NCBI GenBank assembly: GCA_019155185.1
Contig: CM032808.1
Coordinates: 13,334,607-13,398,606 of the forward strand
Direction: 5' to 3'
Length of the DNA stretch: 64,000 bases
Source of the DNA: Beaufortia kweichowensis
Lineage: Eukaryota; Chordata; Actinopteri; Cypriniformes; Gastromyzontidae
Within the stretch, counting starts at the first letter, position 1, and every line of letters starts with the position of its first letter. Below are positions 11,838 through 23,570 of this stretch, in pieces. A model generated the notes under the pieces. It saw only the letters and a list, made by a program, of their open reading frames with translations, made no database searches and was not told the origin of the DNA. A program made the translations under genes and the position numbers.

Positions 11838-12496
11838 CTAATGAGTAAATATTCATTTGAGTTTATCGCTTTATGAATCTACAGCGTTTATACAACGTGT
11901 CGTTTGTCGGTATGTTTGCTGTGTGTGTGTTCAGTGTATAAATGAACGCTGTAATAATAATAATAACGATATCTCCTTATGTTTTTCGCGTGTCATATTG
12001 GGTTTATAGTTCATAAGTAACAGATTAACACTGATATACTCGTGTTGTTATCATTACTGATGTATCATCACCATCCATATGTTTCCATATAAACATCCCT
12101 TAAGACCTTTCAAAAATCAAAATGTTTTTTTTCGCATTCATTCATTTTTAGCTTTCTTTTTCTCATTTATACAGTACACGTACTTTCTTTCTATCCTACT
12201 TTTTTCTAACTATTTATTTATCTATTCATCCATCCATCCTTTAACAGAAGGGGTGGATGGAGAGACAGACAGACATGGAGAGATAGAGATGGATGAAGAG
12301 AGAAATACAGAAAGGGACAGGCGAACTGACAGAAGAACAGATCAGTAGTTAGACAGATTAATGGACGGAGAGGGAGAGAAAGACTTTAAAGTCACGGTAT
12401 CTATCGGCATAAACGAATTAAAAAGTACTTTAAAATGACTTTATTTTCATTGCTCTGAAACGGTTTACAATAACATCAGTTTCTTTTTTATTTTTA
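11838..12496. other. Probable trim65 5' intron or upstream region
   Basis: No protein-coding exon is seen. It contains a short GACA/GATG-like repeat (about 12240-12350). TTTTTAG just before 12498 is a good acceptor for the exon carrying the trim65 start codon, so a non-coding first exon probably lies upstream in or near the CpG-rich promoter. Confidence 0.45.
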
Positions 12497-12512
12497 GGTT
12501 TGCGAGCCTGTG

Positions 12513-14975
12513 ATGGAGGATGTCATGCAGTGCACGATCTGCTGGGATCCTTATGAATTCCCCGTGACGATCCTGTGCGGTCACACCTTCTGCAAGAACT
12601 GCATTTCAAAATTCTGGGACAGCAAAGAGAAAGACGGACACGGGATCCACTGTCCCGTGTGTAAAAATGCCTTTGACACAAGACCTCAGCTGAACCGTAA
12701 CGTGTCTCTCTCAGTGTTAACGGATGTGGTGGCGGGGAACAGTCCAGTTAAGAGAGATGTTAGCACAGGATTGGCAGTCCACACGGAGCCTGATGAGCTG
12801 TGTGACCGCCATCAGAAACCTCTAGTCATTTACTGCAGGAAAGACAATATGTGTGTTTGCTATGAGTGTTCGGTGAATGAGTGTAAAGGCCACGATCAGA
12901 TTTTGGCTGAAGAAGAACGAAGGAACAGAGAGGTAATATCACACACCTGTGTTATTTCAAACCAGTGCTATACTAACATAACATTTACCAACTGAATGAA
13001 ATCTGTCAAAACATGTTCAGGTCACCCAAACATAAAAAACAAAATGAGAAATATATATTTGTTTATCTTATTCATATTTCGGGTTGGCAGGCAGGATTGA
13101 AGAGAAAAAGTGATGAAATCAGAAAACAGCAAGAAGCCGCAGAGAGATGTTACTTGGAGCTTAAGGAAAACATGGCCAAGTCAAAGGCAAGACATCTGAC
13201 ACTTTTACTCTTTTAATTAAAGTTAAATTCTGCCCGAGATAAAACTCACACAGGTTTAAAAAGCCACCACATGGTTGGAGGTAAAAGATTTGGAACGCTG
13301 CTTGTCTTTCAGGTGTCTCTTCAGCAGACGTCTCAGTGGGTGAACACCAAGTTCTCTCAGCTGATGAAGATGTTGGCAGAGAAACAGGAAGTGACGGAGC
13401 GTTTCCTGGAGCAGCAGCAGGAAGTGACGGTGTTGCGGGCAGAGGAGAGGCTGACCGTGCTGGACGAGAGACAGAAACAGCTCGCGGCCCTGCAGGATGA
13501 GATCAGCAGTTTGTGTTCTCTTTCTCACTGCCAGCTCATCAAGGTTACAGAACCACTGCTCTTTCTCTTCCTTCTCGTTTGTGTTTGTAAGCAATTCCAA
13601 AAAATGGGAAGTGGCTATCAGTAGTGTCACAAGATATGAGAAAAGTAGACATACAGATGAACTTTAGACACGTACAAACTTCCTCTTCAGTCCAACAAAA
13701 GCCTTAAGAAACATTTGTGATTTTGAATACATTAACAGCTTATATCCGGTGTTCAGAAACCTGCAGTCGTAATGAGGAAAAAATGATTACAAAACACTAG
13801 TAGCACCAGCCGCAGTTAGTGATTAGTTGTTTTGTACCCGTGTTCTTCTGCAGGAGTCCAGACTCATAGAGGTCCCACAGTTCAGAGACGTTCCTGCAGA
13901 TGTGAGCACCTGTGTTCAAGAAAAGCTGAATCCTGTCACAGAAATTCTGTCTCGTGTTTCTAAACTAGTGTGTGAAGATCTGGAACGAGCCATGCAGGCG
14001 TTTGGAGGAGAGGAGAAGGAGGGTGAACATCTCATCTTTTCTTTCTTTAATCTTCTTTTGGAGGAAGAATTGGTTATGCAAGCATAAATGATGATGTTTT
14101 TGGTATAATAAACCTTAGCATTAAAATTTTCTCTTTAACCTTTTTGTCTTTCTTGTAGGGTCTCCTCAAGATAAGAGGCCTATTCTTGCTGTTGTTCCCA
14201 GTCCTGCAACATCATCATATCCGGCCGAGAGGGAAGGGCTAACTGCATGTAATCTCTCATTCTCTTTATATCAGAATACTATTCACAGCAGATATGGAAA
14301 TATTTCACATCTTTTAAAGCAATGGAAAATTTATATACAATAATTGCAATTGAAAAGTTACTTGTGATAAAGTATATTTATAATGAGCTACAACTATGAT
14401 TATATGTTTGTGATACTTACTATTTTTTGTCCTCAGATCATTGCAGTCTAACTTTTGACCCTCGCACCGCCAACGCTCACCTGCTACTTTCCCAGAACAA
14501 CACGAGGGCAGAGCATCTCACCTCAGGGCCCCGCCCGGTCCCCGCCGACGAGTCTCGCTTTGACCACACCTGGCAGGTGTTGTGTTTCCAGAGCTTCACG
14601 CACGGCCAGCATTACTGGGAGCTGGAGGTGTCCAAACCGTGGGCCTATGTAGGCGTGACATACCCGAACATCCCACGCAAAGAGAAGGGCAAACGCTGCA
14701 TGGTGGGCATGAACGAGCTGTCGTGGAGCCTACAGCTCGATGAACGGCAGCTGAGCGCATGGCACGCCGGCTGTAAGGAGTCCGTCGCAGGCCGACTGCA
14801 GCTGACTGCGCAGCCGCTGCGCATCGGAATGCTGCTGGACTACGAGGCCGGAACGCTAACTTACTACGGCGAGGGACATGTACGTCTGCACGCCTTCCAC
14901 TGCGTATTTACACAGGCGCTGTTTCCTGCGTGCTGGATTGGGGAAGGCGTCACTGTTACGCTCTGTGAACCCTGA
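12513..14975 (+). CDS. trim65: TRIM65-like RING/B-box/coiled-coil/PRY-SPRY E3 ubiquitin ligase
   Basis: Tripartite-motif E3 ligase; mammalian TRIM65 ubiquitinates the RNA sensor MDA5 and TNRC6. Six exons: 12513-12932, 13091-13186, 13313-13543, 13854-14022, 14159-14248, 14437-14975, totalling 514 residues (human about 517). The ATG at 12513 begins MEDVMQ. RING (C3HC4): C7, C10, C22, H24, C27, C30, C47, C50. B-box2: about residues 97-128 with CDRH and CVCYEC. The next two exons are 96 and 231 nt, the classic TRIM coiled-coil exon sizes. The last exon encodes PRY-SPRY, beginning LTFDPRTANAHLLLS, with HYWELEVS and a final VTLCEP. The second intron begins with GC (AAG|GCAAGA), a consensus GC-AG donor. 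The neighbours mrpl38 and wbp2 match the human 17q25 order, which supports the orthology over other TRIM genes. Confidence 0.92.
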
Positions 14976-15221
14976 AACGGCACGTTTGCTTTCTCCTGAT
15001 CCCCAGCAGGACTTTCCTTGATGAAATCTTCTTTCTAGCTGAACCTGTTGTGTTTGTAAGCAGTTGTGAGATTTGTCTTGGGTAAATTGCGTAAATGTTG
15101 CACTGTTAAAACCAAGTTTTGTCACTACAACTACTGCAATTGTTTGTATGTTGTGTCAAAGAGAGATGAATATTATTTTCTGCTGTATCTACTCAAAGAT
15201 TTACTCATTTAAAGTTCCTTA

Positions 15222-15345
15222 GCACATCCTATGATCCTATAGCTCAACGGGTAGAGTATGGCGCTAGCAACGCCAGGGTCATGGGTTTGATTCCAAGGGA
15301 ACCGTACACTGTAAACTGTACCCTAAAAGCACTGTAATTTGGGTA
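15222..15345 (+). mobile_element. tRNA-Ala-derived SINE, degraded
   Basis: A-box-like TAGCTCAACGGGTAGAG is followed by an anticodon arm TGGCG/CGCCA with loop CTAGCAA (anticodon AGC) and a B-box-like GGTTTGATTCC. The downstream AGCACTGTAA...GGGTAAAAGG resembles the tail of a common teleost SINE. The acceptor stem does not pair, so it is a retroposon and not a working tRNA gene. Confidence 0.7.
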
Positions 15346-15367
15346 AAAGGTGTCCATAAAAGACTGC

Positions 15368-15373
15368 AATAAA
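15368..15373 (+). terminator. Candidate trim65 poly(A) signal AATAAA
   Basis: The first clear plus-strand AATAAA, 393 bases after the trim65 stop, immediately after the SINE remnant. Position-based assignment. Confidence 0.35.
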
Positions 15374-16123
15374 TCATTCCGCTTGTACAGGTTTAATTTA
15401 ATAAAATACATTTTAAATAAGACAATACAGTTGACATCATGCGTAATTAATCACACAATTTGTTAAATAAATGAAGGAAAACTTACATGAAAGTGACAGA
15501 AGGTGCAGAAAGGGCTAAAGTGCATTATCTTAAGTCTTAATGCAGCATGCTCCAAAGAGACGCCGAAACAGAGTTGTACATGTTGTAGTATTTGCTGGTT
15601 TGAAAGAGATGTGCAGCACACAATAACAGATTTAACAAAGCGATACATCTGAAGGAATGTGAAGTATAGGGGTGTTCACACCGAGAGCGATTTACAGCGT
15701 CAAAACATCCAGAAATGCACGCCAGAGATGCAAAGAAGTTGGGAAACTTTATGCAAGCGAACAGCAGCTACCAATAATGCTGAATACAGTCATTTAGTAA
15801 GAACAGCAACAGCAAATCACCTCTGAATCGCTGTCAGTGGAAACCCCTGCGACAGCCTTTCATGGGCCTAAACTCTTGTGCAGTTAGCAAAACACTTCAA
15901 TTGTCTTCATTGCTTTTTATATTAATCTATACAAAATCTATAAAGTTTTTCAAGTTCAGAAGAGCTGAACTGAAACGCTCAATCGTTTACTGTCTCTTTT
16001 TCCTCGCAGCTAGAAAGCTAACAGTCATGAAGTCTAAATCCCTCTCATTCACAAGCTGATGTTAATGCAGAACACACTGACCCCTGCTGGAAACCCCAGA
16101 CAATGAGTTTAGACACATGAGGG

Positions 16124-16145
16124 GTGTGTGTGTGTGTGTGTGTGT
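16124..16145. repeat. (GT)n microsatellite
   Basis: About eleven GT dinucleotides just downstream of wbp2. Confidence 0.9.
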
Positions 16146-16233
16146 ACCAGTGTGGTGTTAACTGCGGCTGGAGATGATTAGAGAAAGAGAGGATGACATG
16201 AAGAGAGAGAGGACATGCTGACTGTGGACATGT

Positions 16234-19200
16234 CTACTGGTTCTTTTTGTCTTCAGGTGGAGAGTACGGTGGAGGTTTGTCCTTTAAAATAAAAACAAAA
16301 CAAAATTTGAATTACACGAAAGGTTACACTTGGTGATATATAAACTATATGAACTTGTGGACTTGGTTAACAAGTTTCGTATGGTTTCAAATATAAAATT
16401 CATTGACAGGTTAAACTGGTTATATTGTACTTGGTTAAAAGGCTAAAGTTGGTTCATGGTTATCAGGTTAAATTTGGTTGAATTAGACTTGGTTAACAAA
16501 CTGAACTTGGTTAACAGGTTTGCAGACTCACCTCCGGCAGATAAACACGCGGTGGAGCAAAAGAAGCGCTGGAACTCGCTGCAGCTTCAGCGGCTTTTGC
16601 CTCAGCTAGAAAAAACAAGAATTTAATCAGAATTATTTTTACCCTTCAATCAACAGGAGATGACAGCACAACAACAAGTAAACAGATTGAGCATTATACA
16701 TTTCTAACTATAAAGCTGTTCATCTGGACCTGATTCAGTTCTGGTTAGTACCTGCAGGGGTTTTGGGCAGGTCCGGGTCGAGAGCAGCCTGGTTAACTGG
16801 AGCTGAATATGGTGGGGGTGGCATATAAGCTGCTGGTCCATCAAACCCGGGCGAGTAAAATCCACCTACAGGATCCAAAAATAGGAGTTTTTATTCCCAG
16901 CGAACATACATACTGAAAAAATGTCTAGCTTGAATAATTTGTCTGCATAAATGTGTAAATATAGATGTAACATTAGTGCCCAACCTGGCGGTGGCGGTCC
17001 AGGGTAAGTGTATCCAGGGGGCGGAGCTCCGGCAGAATACATTCCATTTGCAGGAGGGGGAGGAGGGTAAGCATACGCTCCGTTAGCCATGTAAGGACAG
17101 CCGAAGTTACCGGTCACCGGCTGACCTCTTGATGCTGATGTGAGAAAGACATAAAAATATCAGTCTATACATGAGTTAACTGTTTTAAAAAATGGAGTTA
17201 TGAATGTGACAAAAAGAAGACATGTTTTTGAGATAGAGATGATTCTTCAAAGAACATAAAATTGTTACTTTACTTTAATTTTCATGTGTTCATTTATGAG
17301 GAATATGGACTGTTATGAATGTGACAATTCTGAAAACAAGACTATAAAATGTCATGATTTAAACATAAAGAAATGCGTCAAAAACTTCAGAGAGACCTCA
17401 CATGAGTATTTAAACCACCAAATATTAATATCGATATGATGAAAACCTGTAGATGTGGACATACCCTGCGCTGCCACCTGTAGCATGTACTGTCCAAACT
17501 CAATTGCTCCTCCGGCTATAAAGATCAGTTTAAAGGTCACAGAACCCTCCCAGCCACCTAAAACACCAATACACACATCACTTCAGTACAAACAAAATCT
17601 GCTTTACAGTGTATGTGATTAATATTTATGACTAAGCAGTGCTGGGTCGTGTAGGAAGAATGTTGTCTAGTTGAACGATGGCCAGAGAAACTTCTGCTAA
17701 TGGTGTTAGTAATAAATTGCTGTTGTTTACTGGCTGGTGCATTACAAATCATACTGGTCCAGACCAACAACTACAGTACAATTATGTTTTGACTGTGCCA
17801 GACACTCTTTTTACTGTAGCCAGACTGATTTCATTCCCTTATTGGTCACACTTTTAGATATTAAGAAGCTTTTTCGTCATTTACCCTTATCTTGACTTTC
17901 TTTCATCTCTGCAATACACAAAGACATCAAATACAACATCAATACATCTGTGCTGATATCCTTGTGTATTCTTGAAAATAACAAATCATGTTTTGTTTTA
18001 GGTGGACAAAGCCAGTGTGATCAGATTAATAAATGACAACAGTGTTTTATATGATCTTACCTCCGGTCTCTGCGCTGACTGAACCCTTGATGTAATTCGC
18101 ACCAAGAACCGGCTGTTTAACCTCACAACCCTTTATGAGATAAAAGGGCATCATGAAGGACTGGAGAGGCTCTTTCCCTTTAGCCAAAAAGATCACCTGA
18201 GAGTCAACAAACCACATTTAACAGTCATTAAAGTGAACATTAGTCCCACAACTAAATTACAGCATAATAATAAGAATAAAATAATTTTTACAAACTATTG
18301 AGATTCAAGCTGCAAGTTGGCAAAACTATTATATTCAGGATCATTTGCTGACTACAGGGAAAGGTTTAAATGATTGTGTTCAGTCACAAACATCTCTGTT
18401 ATTCAGACTGAATTAGGCGGATCTGATGTTGATCCAACGGGATCTAAATTCCAGCAGCCAGACAGATGGGTTTAATATAATATGGGTTTTAATTTAGGTT
18501 TTGACAATTTATTTACTGTAAATGGCTGTTGGGAGTGTGATTTTAAGCTCCTTTATAGTTTTATTATTAACTTTAATATAATATAAGCTATGAAATTAAT
18601 GTTTAGCTGTGTAGTTTTCTCGCCCTTGGTCAGGGCGAGAGAATCTTGAATCTTGAATTAGACCCAGTAAATACAAATAACATTTAAAGCATAAAGCTCT
18701 TCTGATGCCAGAAGTAACGATTATAAATAAACAGTCTTTTACATTTTCATCATTCATCATTCTATTGTCTTGATTTGAAGAGTGAAAACAATAAAAACAC
18801 AAATTATTATGTAATATATCTTACCCTGTAAGGTGTTAGGTAGACGCTGCCTTTCTTGCTTTTTCTGAAGGGTTCTGGCAAACATTCAGCGTCACTGAAC
18901 ACCAGCTCAACATTCTCATATGACATAAGAATGCTGTGGAAAAATACATGAATGTTTACAACAACACATGATTTACCAATACTGATAAACAGTACCAGTC
19001 AAACGTTTAGACACAATTGACAAATATTTTTCACATCATCTTTTGATCTGAAGGTGTATATTTCACTGTTCAAAATTACTTCTGTAGACAAAAATATAAT
19101 TGTGCCAACATATTCTTCTTTCATTAAAATACATATATATATATATATATTTGAAATGGATTACTTGAAAATAATGAATAAAGAGTCCAATAAGAGTCCA

Positions 19201-20271
19201 GAATAGATAGCTTGGTTGAGGCCTCAGGTTGAGACCTCGAGAAGCTGGATAATAAAATGTCAAGAGTATGATTTTTACCAATTCTAGACAAAGTGTGACT
19301 ACTTTTGAATATGATCAACACAGTGTTTGTTTATTTTGAATTCTTTTAGTCACAACATAATTCCCACAACATAGTTACAAGTGTTATTTCATGGTTTTGA
19401 TGAGTTCACTACTATTCTAAAATGTGGGGAAAAACTAAACAACAGTGAGTAAGTGTTTCCAAGCTTTTCAATGGTACTGTATATATCTATATCAAAAATC
19501 ACTAGCTCTTGTCTTGTCAAACAATCCCATTCATCTTAAGAGTATTGCATTACTTTTAAAAGAAGGTTAAGAAGATTATTGTTGACCTAATGCATCTAAA
19601 CACAGTCCCGTATGTTTACACATCGCTCATTCACAACAGAGTTACGAATCCTACAATGGCTACGGCTTTTATCATCAATATTAATTATTCTTATATATTA
19701 GTTAGTCGGAGAGAAGGCGTGGCTTATGAATGTAGAACGATCTACGTGCCTGGACGCTCTAGCACGGTTTCCAGGCAACGTGAGTATGACCTTATTAGTA
19801 TTCTTGAGCTGACACTTAGCCATAGTAGGATATTAAAAGCTGCGCAAGATCCGTGTTTTTAAACCATTCAAAACCTTTCAGATCTAGAATGTAATACATT
19901 GACAATGTGTAATTACAACGGCATGTATCTATAAATAAATATTAAAGAAACTGAAGACAGTGTAAATAAAATGAACATGGGTGTGATCTAACGGTTCGTT
20001 ACAAACACATGACACTGACACCAGACTCCACTATTCATAGAATTCTTCGGAGAAAAATCCTAAATAAAACAATTTTCAACTAAAATAGTCGATTTAAAAA
20101 AGTCATTCGGGATAAAACCATGAAATCAGATGTTACAGAAGCAGATTTACATAATAATCATACGAAACAATAACAACAGCAATGATGTTAGAGTCTGATT
20201 ACTCCGCATTACCTTTCACTGTTGTTGATAATAACACCTCCAGATTCGGTATGATTCTTATTTAGAGCCAT
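16234..20271 (-). CDS. wbp2: WW domain-binding protein 2
   Basis: Adaptor and transcriptional coactivator that binds WW-domain proteins (YAP, TAZ, NEDD4 family) through PPxY motifs; it carries an N-terminal GRAM-like domain. Eight exons in transcript order: 20271-20213, 18933-18825, 18196-18061, 17557-17465, 17134-16985, 16865-16752, 16605-16532, 16281-16234 (stop TAG). Phases agree throughout and give 260 residues (human 261). Seen: MALNKNHTESGGVI start; GSVYLTPYRVIFLAKGKEP; SFMMPFYLIKGCEVKQPV; GGWEGSVTFKLIF; GGAIEFGQYMLQVAAQ; then a Pro/Tyr-rich tail with PPPY at residues 199-202 and 248-251, ending PEDKKNQ. The tail stretch PPPPPANGMYSAG matches the human layout. The intron between 18933 and 20213 contains a Tc1-like element, and the intron between 17134 and 17465 is almost all repeat. 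Secure. Confidence 0.96.
16330..16520. repeat. Degenerate ACTTGGTTAAC short repeat
   Basis: At least five spaced copies of ACTTGGTTAA(C/A) occur in the last wbp2 intron. It is low-order and degenerate; no function is suggested. Confidence 0.5.
17145..17450 (+). repeat. Interspersed repeat copy filling a wbp2 intron
   Basis: Contains ATATCAGTCTATACATG, GGAATATGGACTGTTATGAA, TGTGACAATTCTGAAAAC and GACCTCACATGAGTATTTAA. The same blocks in the same order occur at 32380-32660, and in reverse at 54995-55140 and 1240-1400. It occupies nearly the whole intron between exons 17134 and 17465. Confidence 0.65.
18985..19483 (-). mobile_element. Non-autonomous Tc1/mariner-like element, copy 2
   Basis: Ends CAGTACCAGTCAAACGTTT and its approximate inverse AAGCTTTTCAATGGTACTGT. 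The reverse complement of the interior aligns with 6431-6929 over most of its length, with indels. A short (AT)n run is at about 19133-19152. It lies in wbp2 intron 1. Confidence 0.7.
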
Positions 20272-20460
20272 CTTTGATATCTTCTGTGTTTTGTATGAGG
20301 CTGACGCTCTGGATTCTGGAGTGCAACCCGATAATCCACCTGCACTTCCGCTAAACGCCACGCCTCCCTGTGACAACATGAGTGAGTCACAGAAAAATAG
20401 AGTTGGGACACACTTTGATTTCGCCGCCGCAGTCACGTGGTTCATGGAGCGCTTAATAGT
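20272..20460 (-). promoter_or_regulatory. wbp2 promoter region with E-box
   Basis: Sequence upstream of the wbp2 ATG has raised CpG (GCCGCCGCAGTCACGTGG) and a CACGTG E-box at 20434-20439. No TATA box is evident. An open frame on the opposite strand (20291-20521) crosses the same DNA without supporting features. Confidence 0.4.
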
Positions 20461-21240
20461 TCAAAACAAACCCGGGCTGTCAATCTATTTCAATAGGTTT
20501 AAACTAAATAGACAACATTAACGACTATTTGCAGATATTTTGGTAAATATTCATTCGAAATGTGAATTGTTTACTATATTTATAGTAACATTCTTTTACT
20601 GGAGAGTGACGGGGATACAGTAAATAAGTTGGTACACTATGGTAACCCTATACCGTGGTTACCCATAGTAATTGAAGTAAAATGTGGCTATACAATGTCA
20701 ATCTGGCAAAAACGCCTATGAGTGTGTTAAATTAAAAAAATTATTGGTTTAAAAAGAAGTAAAACATTATATTAAGGAATAGGGACACATTTTTAAAAAT
20801 CCTCCTAAAATAATACTCACTTTTAACAAAAAGTGGTTCTTTGCTTGTAATCATAAAGGAAGTTTTGACATTTCATTCATTGTGTTGGCTGTCAGTTGTA
20901 TCAGTGTTTGTCTGTGGCACTGTACCATCTTTAAATGAGTTAATTTATGAAAATAATTTGCTGTACAAAATAACATGCTGCTTCATGTTGCTTTATCTCT
21001 GTAACATATCAATGTATTTACCAAATAAAGACCAGAAAGTTGCAGAAATGGGTTAGTTTCTGAAGGGTAAAAACACTGCATTATTTGGGTGTCTTTGTGT
21101 GAGGTCCCAAGACAGCATGCACATGGACTCAACATTGGTATGCAATAAAAATGTCAGGGAAGTAATAAATCAATGTGTGATTAAATTAATGAGCAGCATA
21201 AAATATGATTTTCTCTTAAATGGTACACTACGCTACATCT
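20461..21240. other. Intergenic, wbp2 upstream
   Basis: AT-rich with no recognisable gene. It contains a small foldback (GGTAACCCTATACCGTGGTTACC near 20640-20665, split by a few bases). A block at 20678-20712 (AAAATGTGGCTATACAATGT) recurs at about 25500-25535. Confidence 0.5.
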
Positions 21241-21278
21241 TTTATTAACTCACGTGTGTCATTAGAGAGCCTGATGTG

Positions 21279-21359
21279 TCATCTCATAATGCACATCACC
21301 TGGGCAGCATCAGCATCGTCACGCAACTCCTGCAGTCTCCAATAACCAAAAATGAGCAC
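21279..21359 (-). CDS. Possible terminal coding exon of the unrecognised unit (26 codons and stop)
   Basis: A good acceptor (TTTTTATCTCTAG) at 21360 precedes an open frame beginning VLIFGYWRLQELRDDADAAQ and ending in MR then TGA at 21281-21279. An AATAAA on the same strand follows 33 bases later (21246-21241). Acceptor, ORF, stop and poly(A) signal in this order look like a last exon. I recognise no homologous protein. It could instead be chance or part of a decayed transposon. Confidence 0.25.
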   Translation of the reverse strand: MLIFGYWRLQELRDDADAAQVMCIMR

Positions 21360-23039
21360 CTAGAGATAAAAACAGGTGAAAAAGTAAAATGATACCATAG
21401 CAGCTGTCCACAATTACAAACTGAGGGGAGAATTAGAGGTTTGGCTAAACAGGAAAGTTTGAACCATGCGTCTAAGTCACAAAAACCTTTCTCATTTTGA
21501 ACCTAAAGTCTTAAATGCAGTTTAAGTAACAATTGTTTAACAATTGTTTTAAAAACAGATAAACAACCACACTACCAATGTATAACAAAACACTGTGCTA
21601 CTACCTAAAATTAAACCTACTAATGAAAACCACTAACTCTTTTCAAGTGACCAAACGAGCAATGATAAACAAGGTACAGCAAATTAAGTGTAAGGTTAAG
21701 TCTGAAATATATTTGTTGCTTTGGATTAAAACCCAAGCATTGTCAAGTTGTGTATTTGTAATTGTGCACCTCGAAGCACAACTGACAAGACTTACCGTAA
21801 GTAGTAAGTTGTACAAAGTCAAGAACTGTGCCAGGTTTCTGTAGAGGTTTTATTTATACATTTTAAAATGCATCACAAGGAAAACAGAAAAGCAAAAGGC
21901 AACGGCAAACATACATAATTGTGAACAAATACTGATGTATTAAAAAGGAAAATACAAGAGTTTAGTGCAACCCGACAAGTTCTCTGGAATGCTAAGCAAA
22001 CTGTACATGATTAATACACAAATTAATGAGGAAAATAAGGGTGGGGCTAAGGTGATCAAGCACAAAGAGCAAAGTCAAGCTAGAGTCTGGACAGGTTCAC
22101 AAAGGGAAGACCAAGCTTAAAAAGAGTGCTAGGTCAGTAAGGAGTAATTAAATAAATAAAATAAAGGCAACAGGTATGAGACGGAGGGTGGGGGTTCTTA
22201 ACGTTCAACAGAACTAAACACCTAGCCAAGAGAGAGTTAGAAAGTCTACAAAATCTGAACACCACACCACAAAAATGTCAAACAAGCTACATTACCCAAG
22301 TGAAAGCTTTTAGATACAAGTTTAAAACAGGAAAGTTGCAAAACCCAAAAAGTTGCAGAAATCCATCCAATGAGACTTTGCTGTGTATTGATGGACATTT
22401 CATTCATCACTGTTTGAACAAAGTCTGTCTACTTCAAGGAGAGGAGCAGATCATCAAGCTGGACAGACCTTTGTTGATCTGATGGGCTCTGAAGACCTCA
22501 TTTGGGTTGGATTTATGGTCCATGAAGAGTTTCAGTTGTGGCAAACCCTAGTTGTACACCATTAGGTCAAAATCATGCAGTTAAAAAGCATAAAGTATTT
22601 TGTCTCTAGTGTGATTCAGATGCAGGAACAGCCATGATACTCAGACAGTCATCGGAGCTGTAGTGACACGTGAACATGAAAAGATCAAACATCAAGATGG
22701 TCTCTAGGAACCTAAAGAATTCAGACACAGAAAACAAATTAAACAGCAGTTCATCATAGAAATTCAACAAGTTGTTTGATGCTCTTTAGTTTAAATTGTT
22801 TTAAAATAAAACTAATAGTGAAGTAAGTGTTAAGCCAATACACAATACACAATACACATGGTCTGCACATACTACTATGACATACAAAGACCTGTTAGGA
22901 GCATATACTGTATTGTGCAGTTCACATTCAAGTTTTACCCAAACAAACAAGGAAAAATGTGTAGAATAAAATGGGATTTTGTACTTTTAGTACAAAATGA
23001 GTACTTGCCCATTTTAGAAGTCAGCAGAGATCTAGATCT

Positions 23040-23416
23040 AAAACTCCAGTTACTGGAACAGCTGATAATGAATGCATGACCTGAAAAAGAAACAGCAACA
23101 GCACATGTTTAAGTCAGTAGATCTGTAAATGATGTGTCAGAAACAGAAAATTAACATGCTTCAATACTCTGAGACTGCAGATGGTCAGGAGAGATTAAAT
23201 TAGCTATTTAATCTTAAGAAATCACAACCTACTCACCAGGCCTACGAAAATTACATTGAAAACTGCAAATCACTGGAACAGCCGACACTGAATGTATGAC
23301 CTGAAAAAGAAACAGAAGAACCTCAATACAGATCTTCAGATAATTAGTGTCAGAAACAGAAAATTAACATGCCTCAATACTTTGAGACTGCAGACAGTCA
23401 GGAGAGATTAAATTAA
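23040..23416. repeat. Tandem duplication of about 210 bp containing exon-like blocks
   Basis: The sequence from about 23045 to 23205 recurs from about 23262 to 23416. Shared pieces are ACTGGAACAGC, ATGACCTGAAAAAGAAACAG, GTGTCAGAAACAGAAAATTA and CAGGAGAGATTAAATTA. On the minus strand both copies keep the CTGTTTCTTTTTCAG|GTCAT acceptor. The GTGAGT donor is kept in the copy at 23237-23300. Confidence 0.7.
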
Positions 23417-23570
23417 CCAGTCACTCATCACGCCTGTGGAAGGCGAAACCAGAGACTAACCAGACCTGTGGAAAAAAGACTCAAGTAGAACTCACCAGGC
23501 ATGTAAAGTTCCAGTTTTTGACATTACTTATTTGAAGATCTGTATTGAGGAATGAAACTGGGCCAAAACT

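Larger units (their letters stand above)
14976..16233. other. trim65/wbp2 convergent intergenic region and 3' UTRs
   Basis: No additional gene is seen. It holds the likely trim65 3' UTR with a tRNA-derived SINE (15222-15345) and AATAAA at 15368, then unremarkable AT-rich DNA, a GT microsatellite (16124-16145) and the wbp2 3' UTR. ORFs at 15463-15648 and 15862-16059 have no recognisable content. Confidence 0.6.

Noticed and set aside
15225..15297. Functional tRNA-Ala gene
   Set aside because: The acceptor stem does not pair and a SINE-like tail follows; it is a retroposon head.
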